64,000 nt of DNA from Hypsibius dujardini (GCA_001579985.1 LRSR01001242.1:1-64000); one strand, 5' to 3'. Counted from the stretch's first letter, positions 1 through 11,735 are shown. The notes: a model not told the origin generated them from the letters alone. Made by a program: numbers and translations.

Positions 1-184
1 GAAGGTGCGCCATTCAATTCAACGATTTTGACATGGATTAATTGCCATCTGATAGTAGTCCCTGGTTTTTTATGAATATGTGATGTGATCTTTAATATAA
101 TTTAGTCTAAAAATCGAGAAATGTACCTTTCGTTATAATAGGTGTCCGGAGCCAAATACAAATGTTTAAATAAGTAAATACTAG

Positions 185-1132
185 GGGTGCGTCTCAAATC
201 TGTAACCAAACCATAACGTAACTGTATCCCTGGTATGGTTCCAATATGAGACATTCAGAAGTTTCGAACTGCCTCACAAAACGCATACCGAAGTTTCGGT
301 ACGGTATACAGCACCCATACCAAACCATAGCGCATGAGTTTTGAGCAAAACTCTGTCTCAATTAAAAACTATCCTGCCGTAACGAATATCAGCTGATAAG
401 TGTCTTCAGATCAATCCACCAATCAACGGAACCGACGTAGGGGAAATCTGGTATGTTTTCTCTCCTAGAGTACGAGACTTCGGAAATTTCAGAGCTGAAT
501 TCTTTCATGAAATAGCAAAGGATTAATTCAGTCACCCTATTTAGTTGCGTTTCCGGTCCGTTGTGCAATTGATCATGTTTTCCGGCAGAAATTCGCCGCT
601 TTCGGGAAATGTATGTTTAGCACACAATCAAGAACAAACGAATCAACTCGTCGAAAAACATCTCTCCGCGAATGATTGATTCGACGCCTTTGTTCATTTG
701 TTTTCTTGAAGCAAACGTAAAAATTGTTATAACTACATTTATCTTCGCGAACAAACTTAATCTGAAAAATTTAGAGAAAGCAATGGACTGTCAATGTTGA
801 TGCAACCACCAGCGAGATACCCCAAAAACCACATCCCATAGGTGGTTACAGACATACAGCTAGAAACAAAGGAAAAGTGACGTAACGCAAAACGAATGTA
901 GTTCGAACCGTAAAAATTTGAGACACGGGTAAGATTCGAGTTATAATTATTGCAAAACTGCGGTATGGCACGGTTCGATACGAATTTGAGACAGAAAAGA
1001 TCTCGAACCATACCGGTGTCACATCTTTTTGGTTCGGAAAACCGTATCTCGAGATACGGTTTGCCAAAACGGCAAATCTGAGATACCGTTACGGTTACGT
1101 ACCGGGTTTCGATACAGATTTGAGACGCACCC
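185..1132 (-). mobile_element. Non-autonomous TIR DNA transposon, copy 1
   Basis: The ends are near-perfect inverted repeats: ggtgcgtctcaaatctgta at the left and its complement at the right. Inside are many short inverted motifs built on 'gagatac' and 'tctcaaat'. The flanks read ctagg on both sides, which fits a 5 bp target duplication, although a 3 bp TAG duplication is equally possible. No protein of transposase size is present. The same sequence recurs at 1639-2590 and 14090-14800 in the opposite orientation. The superfamily is not assigned. Confidence 0.8.
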
Positions 1133-1638
1133 TAGGTGTCTCTAGTCTCATTATATATAAAACTGGGTGGAACTAGGTGTCTGGAGCGGAACTAGGCGAA
1201 ACTAGTTAGCTCCAGTTATCACCAATTATTTTCTGAATTTAACAGTATCTCAACATAGTGTCTTACTTAATGCTCTACGGTACGCGACCTTCTCGACGCA
1301 CGTTCCTACAAATCAATCTGATCAAGAATCTATATTAACTTGCACTGTGCGATCTGCAACATTAAACCGCACAGTTTCAAGAACACCGGTGGATCATACA
1401 TTACTTCAGTAGATTATTATTTTTATAAAATCTTAAAAAATCCTCTCTACTTCGCTACAGCATTGGTCATTCTATGCAACAAACAAATTCTTTTATATAA
1501 AATGAGTAATAATGCTATTGAACGAACAATTTTGAAGCGTGCGTTGGGACGGATTTTTGCGAAGCCTCATTAGTCACACGACTGTTTCATAAATTCAACT
1601 CCATTTGGCTTCTACCTCCGATACCCCTCGAAAGAAAA

Positions 1639-2590
1639 GGTGCGTCTCAAATCTTTATCCAAACCCGTAACGTAACTGTAACAGTGTCTCATTAGCAGTT
1701 TTGGCAAACCGTATCTCGAGATACGGTTTCCGAATTATAAAGATGTGAGATACCGGTACGGTTCGAAACCTTTTCCATCTCAAAATCGTATCGTACCATA
1801 CCATTCCGCAGTTTTGCCATGACTAACTGGAATCTTACCCGTGTTTCAAATGTTTACGGTTCGAACTATATTCGTTTTGCGTTGAATCACTTTTTCTGGC
1901 TGTATTTTTCTGACCACCTATGGGAGGTGGTTTTTCGGATATATCGTTGGTACTCGCATCTACACCGACAGTCGATTGCTCCCTCCAATATTTTTACATA
2001 AAATTTGTTCACAAAGATAAATGCATTAAAAACAAATTTTGCCCTTGCGTTTAAAAAACAAATGAACATAGGCGTCGAAATAAACATTCGTTTGATGTTT
2101 TTGTGACGAGTTGATTCGTTTGTTCTTGTCGGTGTGCTAGAACGTGCATTTCCCGAAAGCGGTGAATTCCTGCCAAAAAATATGATCAATTGCACCACCG
2201 ACCGGACGTGCGACTAAATAGCGTGAATTACCCTATTACGTATTATCGAATTTTCGGTTATTTCGTAAAACAGTATAGCTCCATGAAATTGCTGTAGCAT
2301 CGTAAGACAAAAATGTAGTACATTTTCATTAAGTTGGCTCAGTTGATTTGTGGATTGATCAAAGAAAAAAAATTCAGCTGATTCGCTTTAGTAGGACAGC
2401 GTTTTAATTTGAGACAGAATTTTGCTCAAAACTCATGCGTTATGGTTTGGGTGCTGCATACCGTGCCGAAACCTCAGTACGCGTTTCCTGAGGCTGTTCG
2501 AAACTCTGGGTGTCTCATATTCAAACCGCACTAGAGATACAATTACGGTAAAGTTCGTTATGGCTTAGATGAAGAGTTTGAGGCGCACCC
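1639..2590 (+). mobile_element. Non-autonomous TIR DNA transposon, copy 2 (inverted relative to copy 1)
   Basis: It starts with the same ggtgcgtctcaaatct terminus and ends with a diverged complement, agtttgaggcgcaccc. Its internal order is that of copy 1 read on the other strand: the segment around 'tctcgagatacggttt' lies near the left end here and near the right end there. It has no coding capacity beyond short chance frames. Confidence 0.75.
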
Positions 2591-2735
2591 ACAGTAGTGT
2601 AAATAAACGTAACTCCTTAACTCCAACTCCATCATTGCCTCCAGTAACCCTCAATCAGACAACAGTGTTCCTTATGGTAACTCCATAACTCCATTCCATC
2701 AAGGGGTAACTCCCGGTACCCCTTGATCTGACAGT
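2590..2735 (-). repeat. Isolated units of the G minisatellite
   Basis: The words 'taactccataactccaactcc' and 'cggtaccccttgatctgaca' match the minisatellite arrays at 27.8-28.3 kb and 38.66-38.94 kb, in the orientation of the second array. Only one to two degenerate units are present. Confidence 0.6.
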
Positions 2736-2840
2736 ATTGTACTGTCTGCCTGCATGCCTGCCTGTCTGCCTGCCTTCCCGCCTTTTCGCCTGCATGCCTG
2801 CTTGTCTGCCTGTCTCTACGCCTATTTACCTGTTTGATTG
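2735..2840. repeat. Low-complexity cctg/tctg-rich tract
   Basis: This is imperfect repetition of gcctgcctgtctgcc-type words, a degenerate relative of the (CAGA)n/(TCTG)n microsatellites that recur through the window. Confidence 0.8.
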
Positions 2841-2959
2841 GCTACATGTCCATCTGATTAACTGGTACGCTTTTTATAATTAGTCTCTGCCTCTGGCTTT
2901 TTTTAATACAATACAGTGCATTAATTTGTGTTAAAGTCGGGTCGCGAAGGCGGACTTAC

Positions 2960-3790
2960 CTTCATCGAGTTGGCAGTCGATTGATTTGGTAGTTTTGGCC
3001 GGTTCAGGCGAAAACAGGACGTCCCTACTGGTTCGCGGCATGTCATCAACTGAGATCGAGACAGCGCAGTATGGCCTGGTTGCTGAAGCTTGATGTACTT
3101 CTGGTGGGATCTCATCTCCAATAGATTTCACGTGCTTCCCAGCTTCTTGTGCTTCCTGAATGAAACGCGTCAGCTCCTTGGCAGTATACTGACGTAACGG
3201 ATCCCGCCTAAAGCATTTTTTACAGATCCTGCGAACGAGATCTGGAGCGGATGAAGGAATCAAGGGGTAACCTCCGTCAGTAAGCCCATCCCTCCACGCA
3301 GAGAGTGACAAACTCTTGTCCAAAATTATTCCGTTTTTGTCGACATGCCGAAGGTCGCCACCTGACATCATGTCGAGAACCACGCAACCCAAACTCCAAA
3401 CGTCCACGTTTGGCTTGATTAAATCTATGAAATGTATTCCGTCTGTTTTAGCGCCTGCAGTTTCCATTTCGGATATTCTTTTCAAGACATCCGGGTACAG
3501 GAAGTTTTCGCCCGAAAGAATTTGATGTTTGTGATGCAGCATCGGTGAGAAATAGAACGGGTTCAGCCAGTCGAATATTTTCACAGAAGCGTAATCCGGG
3601 GTTACCTTGATGGAGGTAGTTTGTAGTGCCATTAGGATATAGGGAACATTTTGCGAATGGAGGTAGTCCAAAGCATCAAGCAATTGTAGCGTGTAGCGAA
3701 TCATCTGCTTCATTTCGACTCTCGTTTTCCGAACAAAATCAAGCAACGACAACGCATCGTCACCTGTAACAAACACCACAGACAATTGAG
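2960..3790 (-). CDS. Pseudokinase gene, downstream exon (kinase C-lobe)
   Basis: The exon encodes the second half of a protein kinase fold, starting at the hinge strand (QLSVVFV) and running through LDYLHS, VWSLGCVVLDMMSGG and RRDPLRQYTAKEL. This order is typical of STE11/MAP3K-like kinases. The catalytic loop lacks HRD: the residues after LDYLHSQN are VPYILMA. The DFG position reads FDW, so the domain is a pseudokinase. The 3' edge is placed at a strong consensus donor, GAAG|GTAAGT at 2959, so further exons should lie downstream, but I did not find them. The 5' edge uses an AAAG|CT acceptor that joins in frame to the exon at 6371-7433. If the donor at 2959 is skipped, the frame stays open to 2931. 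The catalytic loss is seen directly; a scaffold or regulatory role is inference. Confidence 0.6.
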
Positions 3791-4235
3791 CTTTGGAATA
3801 TCTGAACCCGCATCGCGCATATCGGAGTGTTCTAAAATTCAGTTCCGTCCTGCTTGACATTTGTTAAAAGAAAATGTCGTCGAAGTCAATCGGAACATTG
3901 ATCGTTATAAGTGAATGCGTAGTAATACATTATTTTGTCAGTTCTTTCTTGATAACTTTTATGATGAAAATAGTATTCGTTTGAAATTCGTTTCAATGTA
4001 TTACCAGATTCAGTGATCGTCGATATTTAAATTATAGCATTATAACTTCATTATATAAACATAAACGCGTTGCCATTTATATCATTCATCAGTGTACTCA
4101 AATAACAAATTGGAGAAATTGTTTGAGAACGCATTTGCGGGGAAACACATTTAAAAATTGCAGGTTTGAGCGTATGTCCATATTTTCACTTGTCAACCGC
4201 AAATTGAGAGCACATATGTGATGGACTACTCTAAC

Positions 4236-4807
4236 CAGGGACGATTTTCGACGTCTACGCCCAGATTCTATTCACTATGTATTTTTCAGTACTAGATTTA
4301 GGATGATGTCTTATATATATATTATCGGTGTGATCCCAAAACCTTTTTTGGCATCACTTAAAATTTGAAAAATATATGAAGGTTCCGCTTCATTTGATAT
4401 TCACTGTAAAGTAAAATGTTTGTTTTAGAAATCAATGTATTAAACATTGTTTTTATGGCATTTTTACAGTGAAAAATATAGTTAACGGAATCTTCCAGTA
4501 AATTTCCCAAATATAAAATAATGCCAAAAAGTTCTTGGGATTACACCAACAATATGTATATCAAAAATCATCATACGTATAGGATTAAGGATAAATACCG
4601 TATAGAGTGAATAGATTCTGGGTATGGATGTTGAAAATGGATGTCGGATGTTGAAAAGTACGCTTTCGGAAAACAGTTCGTTCTGGCGGACCAGAGGGGT
4701 TTTTTGGAAGTAATTATCCACGGTTCAGTGCACAATTCAATACTCATAAGATAGGATGGTTAAGGATAACTGGTCCTTAAAATTGGGGATGTGCACATAC
4801 GTCCCTG
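4236..4807. mobile_element. Foldback/TIR element, hAT-like ends
   Basis: The outer ends are CAGGGACG and its complement. Long inner arms around 4255-4400 and 4480-4630 are imperfect inverted copies sharing 'agattctattcact' and 'ctttttggcat'. It has no coding capacity. CAGGG termini recall hAT MITEs, but I see no 8 bp target duplication, so that assignment is tentative. Confidence 0.6.
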
Positions 4808-5219
4808 ATTAAATGAAAATGGCTAGGTTTTGTTCGGATTAATTGGCCCGTGTGGTTAATTTTTTTCAACATTTGCTTGAGGCTTGTCGAACTTAATTTA
4901 GCCAACTTGTAGACGTCATTTTTCGTTAGTGCTCAAAAATTCAGAGATCCTGACGCTGGTATCCTAATATCTAAAGATAAAAGACTGCTCCGTCCCTACC
5001 TTTTCCAAAGAAATCCAGGATCAGATTAATTTATTATAGGACAAGCAGATACAACAGATTGCAGTACGGGTCCAGTTGCTCTTTAAGTTTTTAAACTCTT
5101 CCAGGATACGCATAAAAAGAGGAGAACCCAAATTGTGATTTTGATTGATTGATGGGTCTCTCAAAGATTAGGCCTCTCTACTGCGTAGTAAAATGCGGCA
5201 TGATTCGACGCAATCCTAC

Positions 5220-5960
5220 TTTTTTTAAAATAAAAATATAATGTCCCTCTACCTGATTAAAATACACAACATTTTCCGTACATTCGATACTACTATTTCA
5301 TTCGCTATGCCTCTATGGAGTAGGATACTAGTGTTTTTAATATTAATAGACATTAGAACCCCCCTGTTTTTGGGAGTTTTTCGATTTTAATTAACGTATT
5401 AAAATATTAAAATATCACATTTTAGAAGGAAATATTAAATTAGAAAGTAATTAAAATTGAAACCGTGAGATGAATGTTAATTAATATAATAAAATAAATC
5501 AGAGAACAACATTAATATATTAAAATTGGGCACGTGTATTTTATTAATATTTTCCACTCCAAAACGTATTTTGAGTTATAATTTTCCAAATTGGAGTGGA
5601 ACTGGAATTGGCATTTACCAACTGGATGGCAAATCTTCACCTCCAATTCTATTCGATTTCCAAGTTCGTATCTGTCTCACTCGATTCCAGTTGATCTTGC
5701 GCAGCCACCACTGGTTGGAATAAGTGAATATCAATAAAAATATTTCGAGATAATATTAATATATTTAAATATAAAATTCACAAAGATTTTAATAATATTA
5801 GTATATTAAAATACGAGGACTGAAGATTTAATATTAATTAAAAAGTAATTAAAATGAAATCTGGAGTAGGAAAAAAGAGTAATATATTATAATACAGCAA
5901 AAAGTAAGTATTAAAAAAACACTACAGAATACGTTCGACCTGGATGATCTCAAAATGCGT
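5220..5960. repeat. AT-rich tract with recurring attaaaatatt words
   Basis: Runs such as 'ttaatatattaaaat' and 'attaaaatgaa' recur many times across about 700 bp, with one more GC-balanced island near 5540-5730. There is no clear unit length and no gene. Confidence 0.5.
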
Positions 5961-6370
5961 CAGCTCTTGTACCAACGTTGGTATCCCGTTCCTAGCCCCA
6001 TGAATTTTCATACACTTTTTGTAAATGGGCCACTCAAACCATATAGGCAAACTAATCCTCTGAATTTGTTTTATAGGATAATATACTAATAAATCGTAAC
6101 ACAGTCGCTTCCATTGAAGTCATTCCGTGCAGCGAACCTACCCAACGCGAATGCGTTTAATACTAAATAATTTGAAAGGCTAGTCCATAGCTTATCATTA
6201 TGATCTTTCGGAGACGCTAGTGGACACGTTCTCGGAAATTTACTTTGGACTTGGTTGACTGCGGTCCCGTTTTCAAAAATAAGCTTATATATTTTAATTC
6301 GCAAACTATGGCCTTCGAGTTGCGCGGTTTATATACGAACCTTGAGCTTGTTCAAAAAATCTGCACTGAC

Positions 6371-7433
6371 GTAGGCTGGCGATAATTGCGCTAATTTCAC
6401 TCGTATCCGAAACGCAAATCAGGTCGTAACTGAAGTAGCTTACGATGTTCTCATGCCGTATACTCAGCAATGTGCTTAACATGTTGAAATCAGGGTCCAT
6501 CTTGTCGGCGAGTCTTCGAAGATTCCCCGGTTTTAATTCCTCACCCATGAACTCGATGTGACTAACGTCAAATTCAGCAATGTCATCCATTTTCGTTCTG
6601 TTTAAGTTTGCTCCAGAATGTTTAGCGAAGGTCAAATTGAATTTTTTTCTACATGACGTAGTCACGACTGCACGGTGTCTGAATACACCACACAACAATG
6701 CATCCACGCTTTCATAAAGTTTGCGCGCCATAAATTCAGTGACATTGGGTCCGCATTTGTCCTTGCCCAGAGAGTCTGCGACAATAAAAGCAGAAAACGT
6801 CACCGCCATAGACAACAGTGTCAATGACATATCCAGGCATAGTTCCGTCCTGAGTCGGTGACTTGTCCCACAAATGATTTTGATCTTATCAAATAACGCT
6901 GGACCTGCATGGGAGGAATTCATTCTAATTTGCAGCCATTCAGTCGAGGCAACAACATCAACTTTTCTGAAGGCTTTCGTAAACAGATTCCGCTCACGAA
7001 TTATGACGATGGGATTCTGCGTGAGCTCGCTCATTAACCAGCTGTCCAATGTCAACAATAATCCGCTTATTGAATTCCGGTACTGAATATACTCGAACAT
7101 AAAATGACTTTTCCAAGCTTTGTCGCTCCGTTCGTTCAGCGTATTGGATGCCTTCACCAGGAGCGCTTGAACAGGATCCAAGGATTCGGCAATGCTCTGA
7201 TCATAGACTGATATTACTTCGTTTTCGTCTTCGTTCGTCGAATTATTGATATTACTTCGTTCGATATTGTTAATGTAGGCCGATATTTTATCTTTGATCA
7301 GGGCGAACTCATCTGTTCCATTCCTTTGAAAAATAGCTTCTGAGCCGAAATGCCAGTCACACTCCTCAACGCTGAGAAGTGCTAAATTGATTAAATCCTT
7401 CACGCGTTTTGAAAATATAGGTTGTCCACCCAT
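6371..7433 (-). CDS. Pseudokinase gene, upstream exon (N-terminal region plus kinase N-lobe)
   Basis: Translation starts at the ATG at 7433. About 300 residues are mostly helical, without a recognised domain. They are followed by a kinase N-lobe: EELKPGNLRRLADK, then LSTLLSIRHENIVSYFSYDLI, matching the alphaC-beta4 part of MAP3K-type kinases. No glycine-rich loop is visible where expected. A donor at 6370 lets this exon join the hinge-to-C-lobe exon at 2960-3790 in frame. The long helical N-terminus followed by a C-terminal kinase fold resembles the architecture of MEKK4 (MAP3K4), but I see no specific signature of it. The frame continues past the donor to about 6306, so a truncated transcript is possible. 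The gene is divergent from the 7886 gene. Confidence 0.6.
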
Positions 7434-7885
7434 TGTGCATCAACGCAAAAATCCGACCAGTGTACATAGTGAACTAATATGAAACTTTAAGGCTAGTGTA
7501 TGAATGTACCGTGGATTGCAACAGAATGATCAAATATTGTCACATACTTATCAGCGTTATCGGTAATTTGCACTGGCGATTGAAGTACTCTCACATTTAT
7601 CGACCAAATAAGAGCCCATCCTAATATCATCACTGAACTGTTTAACGGCTCGAAGCATTTTATTGTTGCGAAGATTGAATTTATGGGTAGCTTAGCCTTA
7701 TTTAATCTAGTCAGAATTTAGCACTAGAATCATTGTTTGGCGAACCGAATTTTCTCATTTGTCGCAATCAGTTTGTTCCCTTAGATTATACGTGTTGAGG
7801 TATAAAATTATTGGCCTCTTTGCTTTCTTGGCTATTCTAAGTATACACTACAGTAGCTATATTATTCCGAAGCATAGTTGTAGCC
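7434..7885. promoter_or_regulatory. Shared promoter interval of a divergent gene pair
   Basis: Only 452 bp separate the two start codons, which point away from each other. A TATAAA word at 7801-7806 lies 80 bp upstream of the plus-strand ATG, a fitting distance for a core promoter with a short leader. No equally clear TATA word was seen for the minus-strand gene. Confidence 0.45.
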
Positions 7886-9673
7886 ATGGGCGAGGTAATA
7901 TTAGCTTGTTTGACTGGCGCACTTAAAACAGCGGGCGCGGCTGTAGCCCAGGATGGTCTGACAAAGCTAGCGGTTTACATAAAAAACCACTGTGGAATTT
8001 TGCGAAACACAACAAATGCCACGGTTGTTTCTGACATTTCGACATATCTCTTTGACGATGGATTTCCTCGGCAATTGCAGGATATCCAAGAGTGTTTAAA
8101 CAAGTTCGGGATAACACTCGAAACGAAAATGGAAAACATCAACGAGCTTGGAAGATTTCGTGATAAATACGATAATCTACTGTCTATGATTTTCTTCACC
8201 GAGAAAGCTCTTGAAGAATTTTTAGAATGCCAGGACAGCGCAATCTCTAGGAGCCGATTCCTGAAAGTATACGAACAAAATAAGCCGGCCTGGAATGTAG
8301 AGTGGCTTTTTCAGAAGCTCATCAAACGACCGAACAATGCAAGCTGCGTGGCTCATGACTTGCATAAACTATGCAACAGAGATTGGGAATTGTATGTATC
8401 CTGGTATAGAAGCATTCTTTCGACAGTTGCTCGTGTTCAGCTCCTCGTGACGAGCTATTACTGGACCATTCTGAAATGGCACTCTAATTCCACGGAGGAA
8501 TGCATTGCTTTTTTATTAGGTAATTTGTCAGTTAGCCACATCGATTTCAATGAAATACGTGAGATCCACTCACGTACCTTGCGCCAGCTGGATCACGACA
8601 ATCACCAACTGCAAGTCCAAATGGAACGCGAATTAACCACACTGAAGTCTCGATTTTTGATAGACCCGTGTCCCGATCACAGCCACTGTGGAGCGCCAGA
8701 TGCAGCCAGCTGCTTCGAACTTGGGGCCAAGGTCTATTCCGAGCTTCGCTCTCCTAATTGTTCAGCATCTCGTCTCGCTGAATTATTACGGAAGGATTAT
8801 TCGCAGTTTGAGTGGGCAGTCGTACTGACCGATCTACCGAAGGATTGTCAAAAATTTTTGTACCTCGAAAAGTCATATAAAAATGTCATAAGGCACGTTG
8901 AGATGACATCAACGAAAAAACATTCACGGCGAAAACATACTTCCAAACTTTTATCGGACGGGTTTGAATTTGGGTATCTAACGTGCTGCCGTTGGCTGGA
9001 TGGCAAGAGTCGCAAACGAGCATGGGTATTCTGGACAGGAGCACAAAATATTCTAGAGATCGACTCGCCGTTAGTTACGGCTGACCACCAATCCAGAGTT
9101 GCAGAATGTAACACTGTGAGGAATGTCATACACAGCCCTGCAAGAAAAGGTCTGGAAAACGTTGACACTTTCGATTCAAAATACTGGAACAATTCTTCTG
9201 CACCGCATGTAGCATTATTATTTCGAAATCAAGATATTGTTTTTGCGATCGAAGAGGCATATGGGCTCAGGGATTCGGAAATTGATTTGGTGCATCACCC
9301 ACTAGTCAAGGGTAACACCTTTCCGAAATTAACTGTTACCGCAGACAAACCCACCCACACGCTCTTGTACTGGCGAAGTAAACAACATGTTAGCCAAACG
9401 CCCAGCGTCAGTACCGGCACGAACGGGTCGGGCCCTCCCCAACGTCCAGCTCATCAGCAGAACTTACTGTCGACCACCTCGGCCACTGCCGGGGATGGAG
9501 GATCCCTGTCACCCGATCACATGACTGCGGATGCCGGGACTCAGCAAAAACCTTCAGTACGTGCTAGTACTGGCGCCCGTTTTTCTCTTTCGCCCCTCAG
9601 CCTTACTCTCCTCTACTTACTGCTCACTGTTTTCTGCTCCCTTATATGTCTGCTTCTTGGGGTTTTCTATTGA
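7886..9673 (+). CDS. Tail-anchored protein of an unrecognised family, 595 aa
   Basis: This is one long uninterrupted frame with a good start context (gccATGg). I recognise no named domain. Residues 1-255 are mostly helical, with clustered leucines and a charged stretch near 230-255. Residues ~260-400 form a Cys/Trp-containing module (SHCGAPDAASC, FEWAVVLTDLPKDC, GFEFGYLTCCRW, AWVFW). A related copy of this module occurs in the pseudogene at 57537-58222, so it is a real, duplicated domain. Residues ~500-565 are a Ser/Thr/Gly/Pro linker. Residues ~571-595 are a hydrophobic segment ending at the C-terminus (LTLLYLLLTVFCSLICLLLG). With no signal peptide visible, this suggests a tail-anchored membrane protein with its body in the cytosol. 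The absence of introns over 1.8 kb is unusual here. It is divergent from the pseudokinase gene. The function is unknown. Confidence 0.8.
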   Translation: MGEVILACLTGALKTAGAAVAQDGLTKLAVYIKNHCGILRNTTNATVVSDISTYLFDDGFPRQLQDIQECLNKFGITLETKMENINELGRFRDKYDNLLSMIFFTEKALEEFLECQDSAISRSRFLKVYEQNKPAWNVEWLFQKLIKRPNNASCVAHDLHKLCNRDWELYVSWYRSILSTVARVQLLVTSYYWTILKWHSNSTEECIAFLLGNLSVSHIDFNEIREIHSRTLRQLDHDNHQLQVQMERELTTLKSRFLIDPCPDHSHCGAPDAASCFELGAKVYSELRSPNCSASRLAELLRKDYSQFEWAVVLTDLPKDCQKFLYLEKSYKNVIRHVEMTSTKKHSRRKHTSKLLSDGFEFGYLTCCRWLDGKSRKRAWVFWTGAQNILEIDSPLVTADHQSRVAECNTVRNVIHSPARKGLENVDTFDSKYWNNSSAPHVALLFRNQDIVFAIEEAYGLRDSEIDLVHHPLVKGNTFPKLTVTADKPTHTLLYWRSKQHVSQTPSVSTGTNGSGPPQRPAHQQNLLSTTSATAGDGGSLSPDHMTADAGTQQKPSVRASTGARFSLSPLSLTLLYLLLTVFCSLICLLLGVFY

Positions 9674-10396
9674 GAAAGTGTCGCTGCTTCGAGCGGAGAG
9701 TTATCTCCGGTGCAATGCGACGTTAAGAAATTAAACTAACCAAAAGAAGCAGGAATGTTTTGCCGCAAAAGCATCGCGTGCGGGGAAAAGCAGTAAAAGG
9801 TTCTTGCTGAGTATTTCAAAACATGCATCGTCCGAAAGCTCTGGAAAGCACGTTTCAAAACAGAGCTGACGAGGGACATTTTTACTAGCGGACATTTTTT
9901 TACGTTGTACCGCCAAATGATCCGGCACAGGACACACGGCCTAGATACCGAAAACCGTAAACACGGCGCTTACGAGTCGCGATGCACGTCGAGCTGAGAT
10001 TATAACTATTATTCCCGATTCTGCTGTGCTATTTCAGGACATTTGTCTGTGTCAATTAGTTTCTACTGTGCAAACATTTTTAATTAGTTTTTAACTTTTC
10101 CGAATTTTTCGTGGAACCGGTTGGTTTTAACTATCTGATTCAATATCAATAAATCTGATTTGCGACGCATGGCAAGTTTAGTCTAACGCAAAGTTTGAAA
10201 CCAAGTCGGACCCAAGCCACGCAATCTGCACGCGGAACTAACCTCCCACGTCAGTTGAAAAACTTTCAAAATATCTGGGGGAAATCCAGGGCGGAACCAT
10301 GGTGGAATATGAGTGCATTGCACAGGGCGAAAAAGTAGCCTTAACTCATTGCAACCTAACAATGTCTCCTCGATAGGTAATTTTTCTGACTTGCAG
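9674..10396 (+). other. Downstream region of the tail-anchored gene, with a polyadenylation signal
   Basis: An AATAAA word at 10148-10153 lies about 475 bp after the stop codon and is the best candidate poly(A) signal. Part of the interval (10195-10345) is a dispersed repeat that recurs at 22420-22515. No other gene is seen. Confidence 0.35.
10195..10345. repeat. Dispersed repeat shared with 22420-22515
   Basis: The two places share 'gcggaactaacctcccacgt', 'cagttg..aactttcaaa' and 'gcacagggcgaaaaa' in the same order. The other copy lies inside the nested TIR element at 21041-22662, so this may be a fragment of that element family. Confidence 0.55.
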
Positions 10397-10567
10397 CTGT
10401 CTCTCCCCACTCCCGGCGGTTCGCTGTCGGTTATTAAGCTCACGGAAGTAGTTGACGGAGGCAGTGGGACGTGGTCAAATCTTCCATCGAAACAGTCGTT
10501 TATTATAACTTCACCAAAGAAGAAGCATTATCAATATCAGTTATTAGAGCAGAAAACCCCAATTACG
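10397..10567 (+). CDS. Candidate internal exon, unrecognised
   Basis: An open segment lies between a good acceptor (ttttctgacttgcag) and a donor (acg|gtaggt). The peptide begins LSLPTPGGSLSVIKLTEV and contains SPKKKHYQYQLLEQK, a composition that looks coding. I recognise no domain and found no partner exon. It could be a chance open frame. Confidence 0.3.
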
Positions 10568-11735
10568 GTAGGTTCTTAATTTTCTTACTCTTTATTTAGC
10601 TCTAATGTTCTAAAAATTTATTTTTTGTTTGTTCGAAATTTCGAGTAACGGGCCAGAGAGTATATTTTTAAGATGTTTGGACAAGGTCTGTGAGGGCTCG
10701 CCTCGAAAAAAAGGGAACGCGTAACTGCCTAATTCAGTACCTTATCCTTCCAATAACTCAGTACCCCATTAGAAAAAATTCTAAAAATTGAAGCTGATAC
10801 GGTACTTGAAAAACCCGACTGACTGATTTTCAAAAAACTCATCTTCACAAGTTGGTTAAGTCCTGCTTGCATGGTTTTAATGATGATGATATTGACCAAT
10901 TGCTGTTTTCGGCGTTGCGCCGCCTTCCACTTCGCATAGCGCTGTGGCCGTTGCTTCACCGCCCGCTGTCGCTGTGTTTGCTCTTTTTGGTAAGCCAAAC
11001 GATTGGTTATCATCAGTCTATATACTAAAGCAAAAATACAGCTTCCACTATCTCCACTTTCATGAGATAGGAAGACAAAAGAGGCGCCACAAATATGTAG
11101 CCTGAATGATGTGCACTTTTAAGTAATGAACAAACTTGTGCTGGCCCCTCAAACCTGATACCACTGTGTAATGGTCTTAACAGAGCAGAGCCTTGTACGC
11201 AATCGGCAAAGTAGAACAATAATATCGGTTTATATAACATAATTATCTAAGGAGCGAGTGGTCATTGTTAAAATGGACTTTGGATCGAGTCACTCCGTCA
11301 TTTGCTCCAATAATGCCGAGTTTCGGTCGGCTCGAATAAGTCTCTGTCTCTTTTAACTAATTTTTTACCGTGTTCCTCTTGGTCGGAAAAATTTCTATTT
11401 ATTTTTTATAATTTACCGAAAACCTCTAATAAATCTAAAAAAGGTTTACGTTCTGGACAATATTGGTTGGGATAAAAAAAGTTTGAAACTTCATAATTGT
11501 TGCTGAATCAATCAATCAAGCCCTGGCCCAAAGCACAAATTGACGCGGGAAGTCTTTTTCCTCCTTGTTTTTTGCTTAAGCCGGAGATGTGATCTCCAGC
11601 TCAAACTTCGAATGTAAAATCACGATATATAAATAAGTATTTGTGAAAAAAACCCACATAGATCTGGAGGGAAAATCTCCGTTCTTGCCCAAGTCAGTGC
11701 CATAGTTATGATTTACAAAAAAAAGTTCGTCAGTG
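10568..11735. other. No confident gene
   Basis: Nothing is assigned. On the minus strand near 10905-11013 there is a Gln/Arg/Lys-rich open stretch (KEQTQRQRAVKQR) that could be a low-complexity exon, but it has no convincing splice partner. Confidence 0.3.

Larger units (their letters stand above)
3791..6370 (-). other. Large intron of the pseudokinase gene
   Basis: This interval separates the two kinase exons. It contains no coding-like stretch. It holds a foldback transposon at 4236-4807 and an AT-rich tract near 5220-5960. The proposed donor (GTCAGT at 6370) and acceptor (AAAG at 3791) keep the frame across the hinge region of the kinase fold. The acceptor is not a strong consensus, so the exact edges are uncertain. 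Confidence 0.45.

Noticed and set aside
757-1067. Minus-strand frames of 73-84 codons
   Set aside because: They lie wholly inside the TIR transposon. Corresponding frames in the other copies are not conserved.
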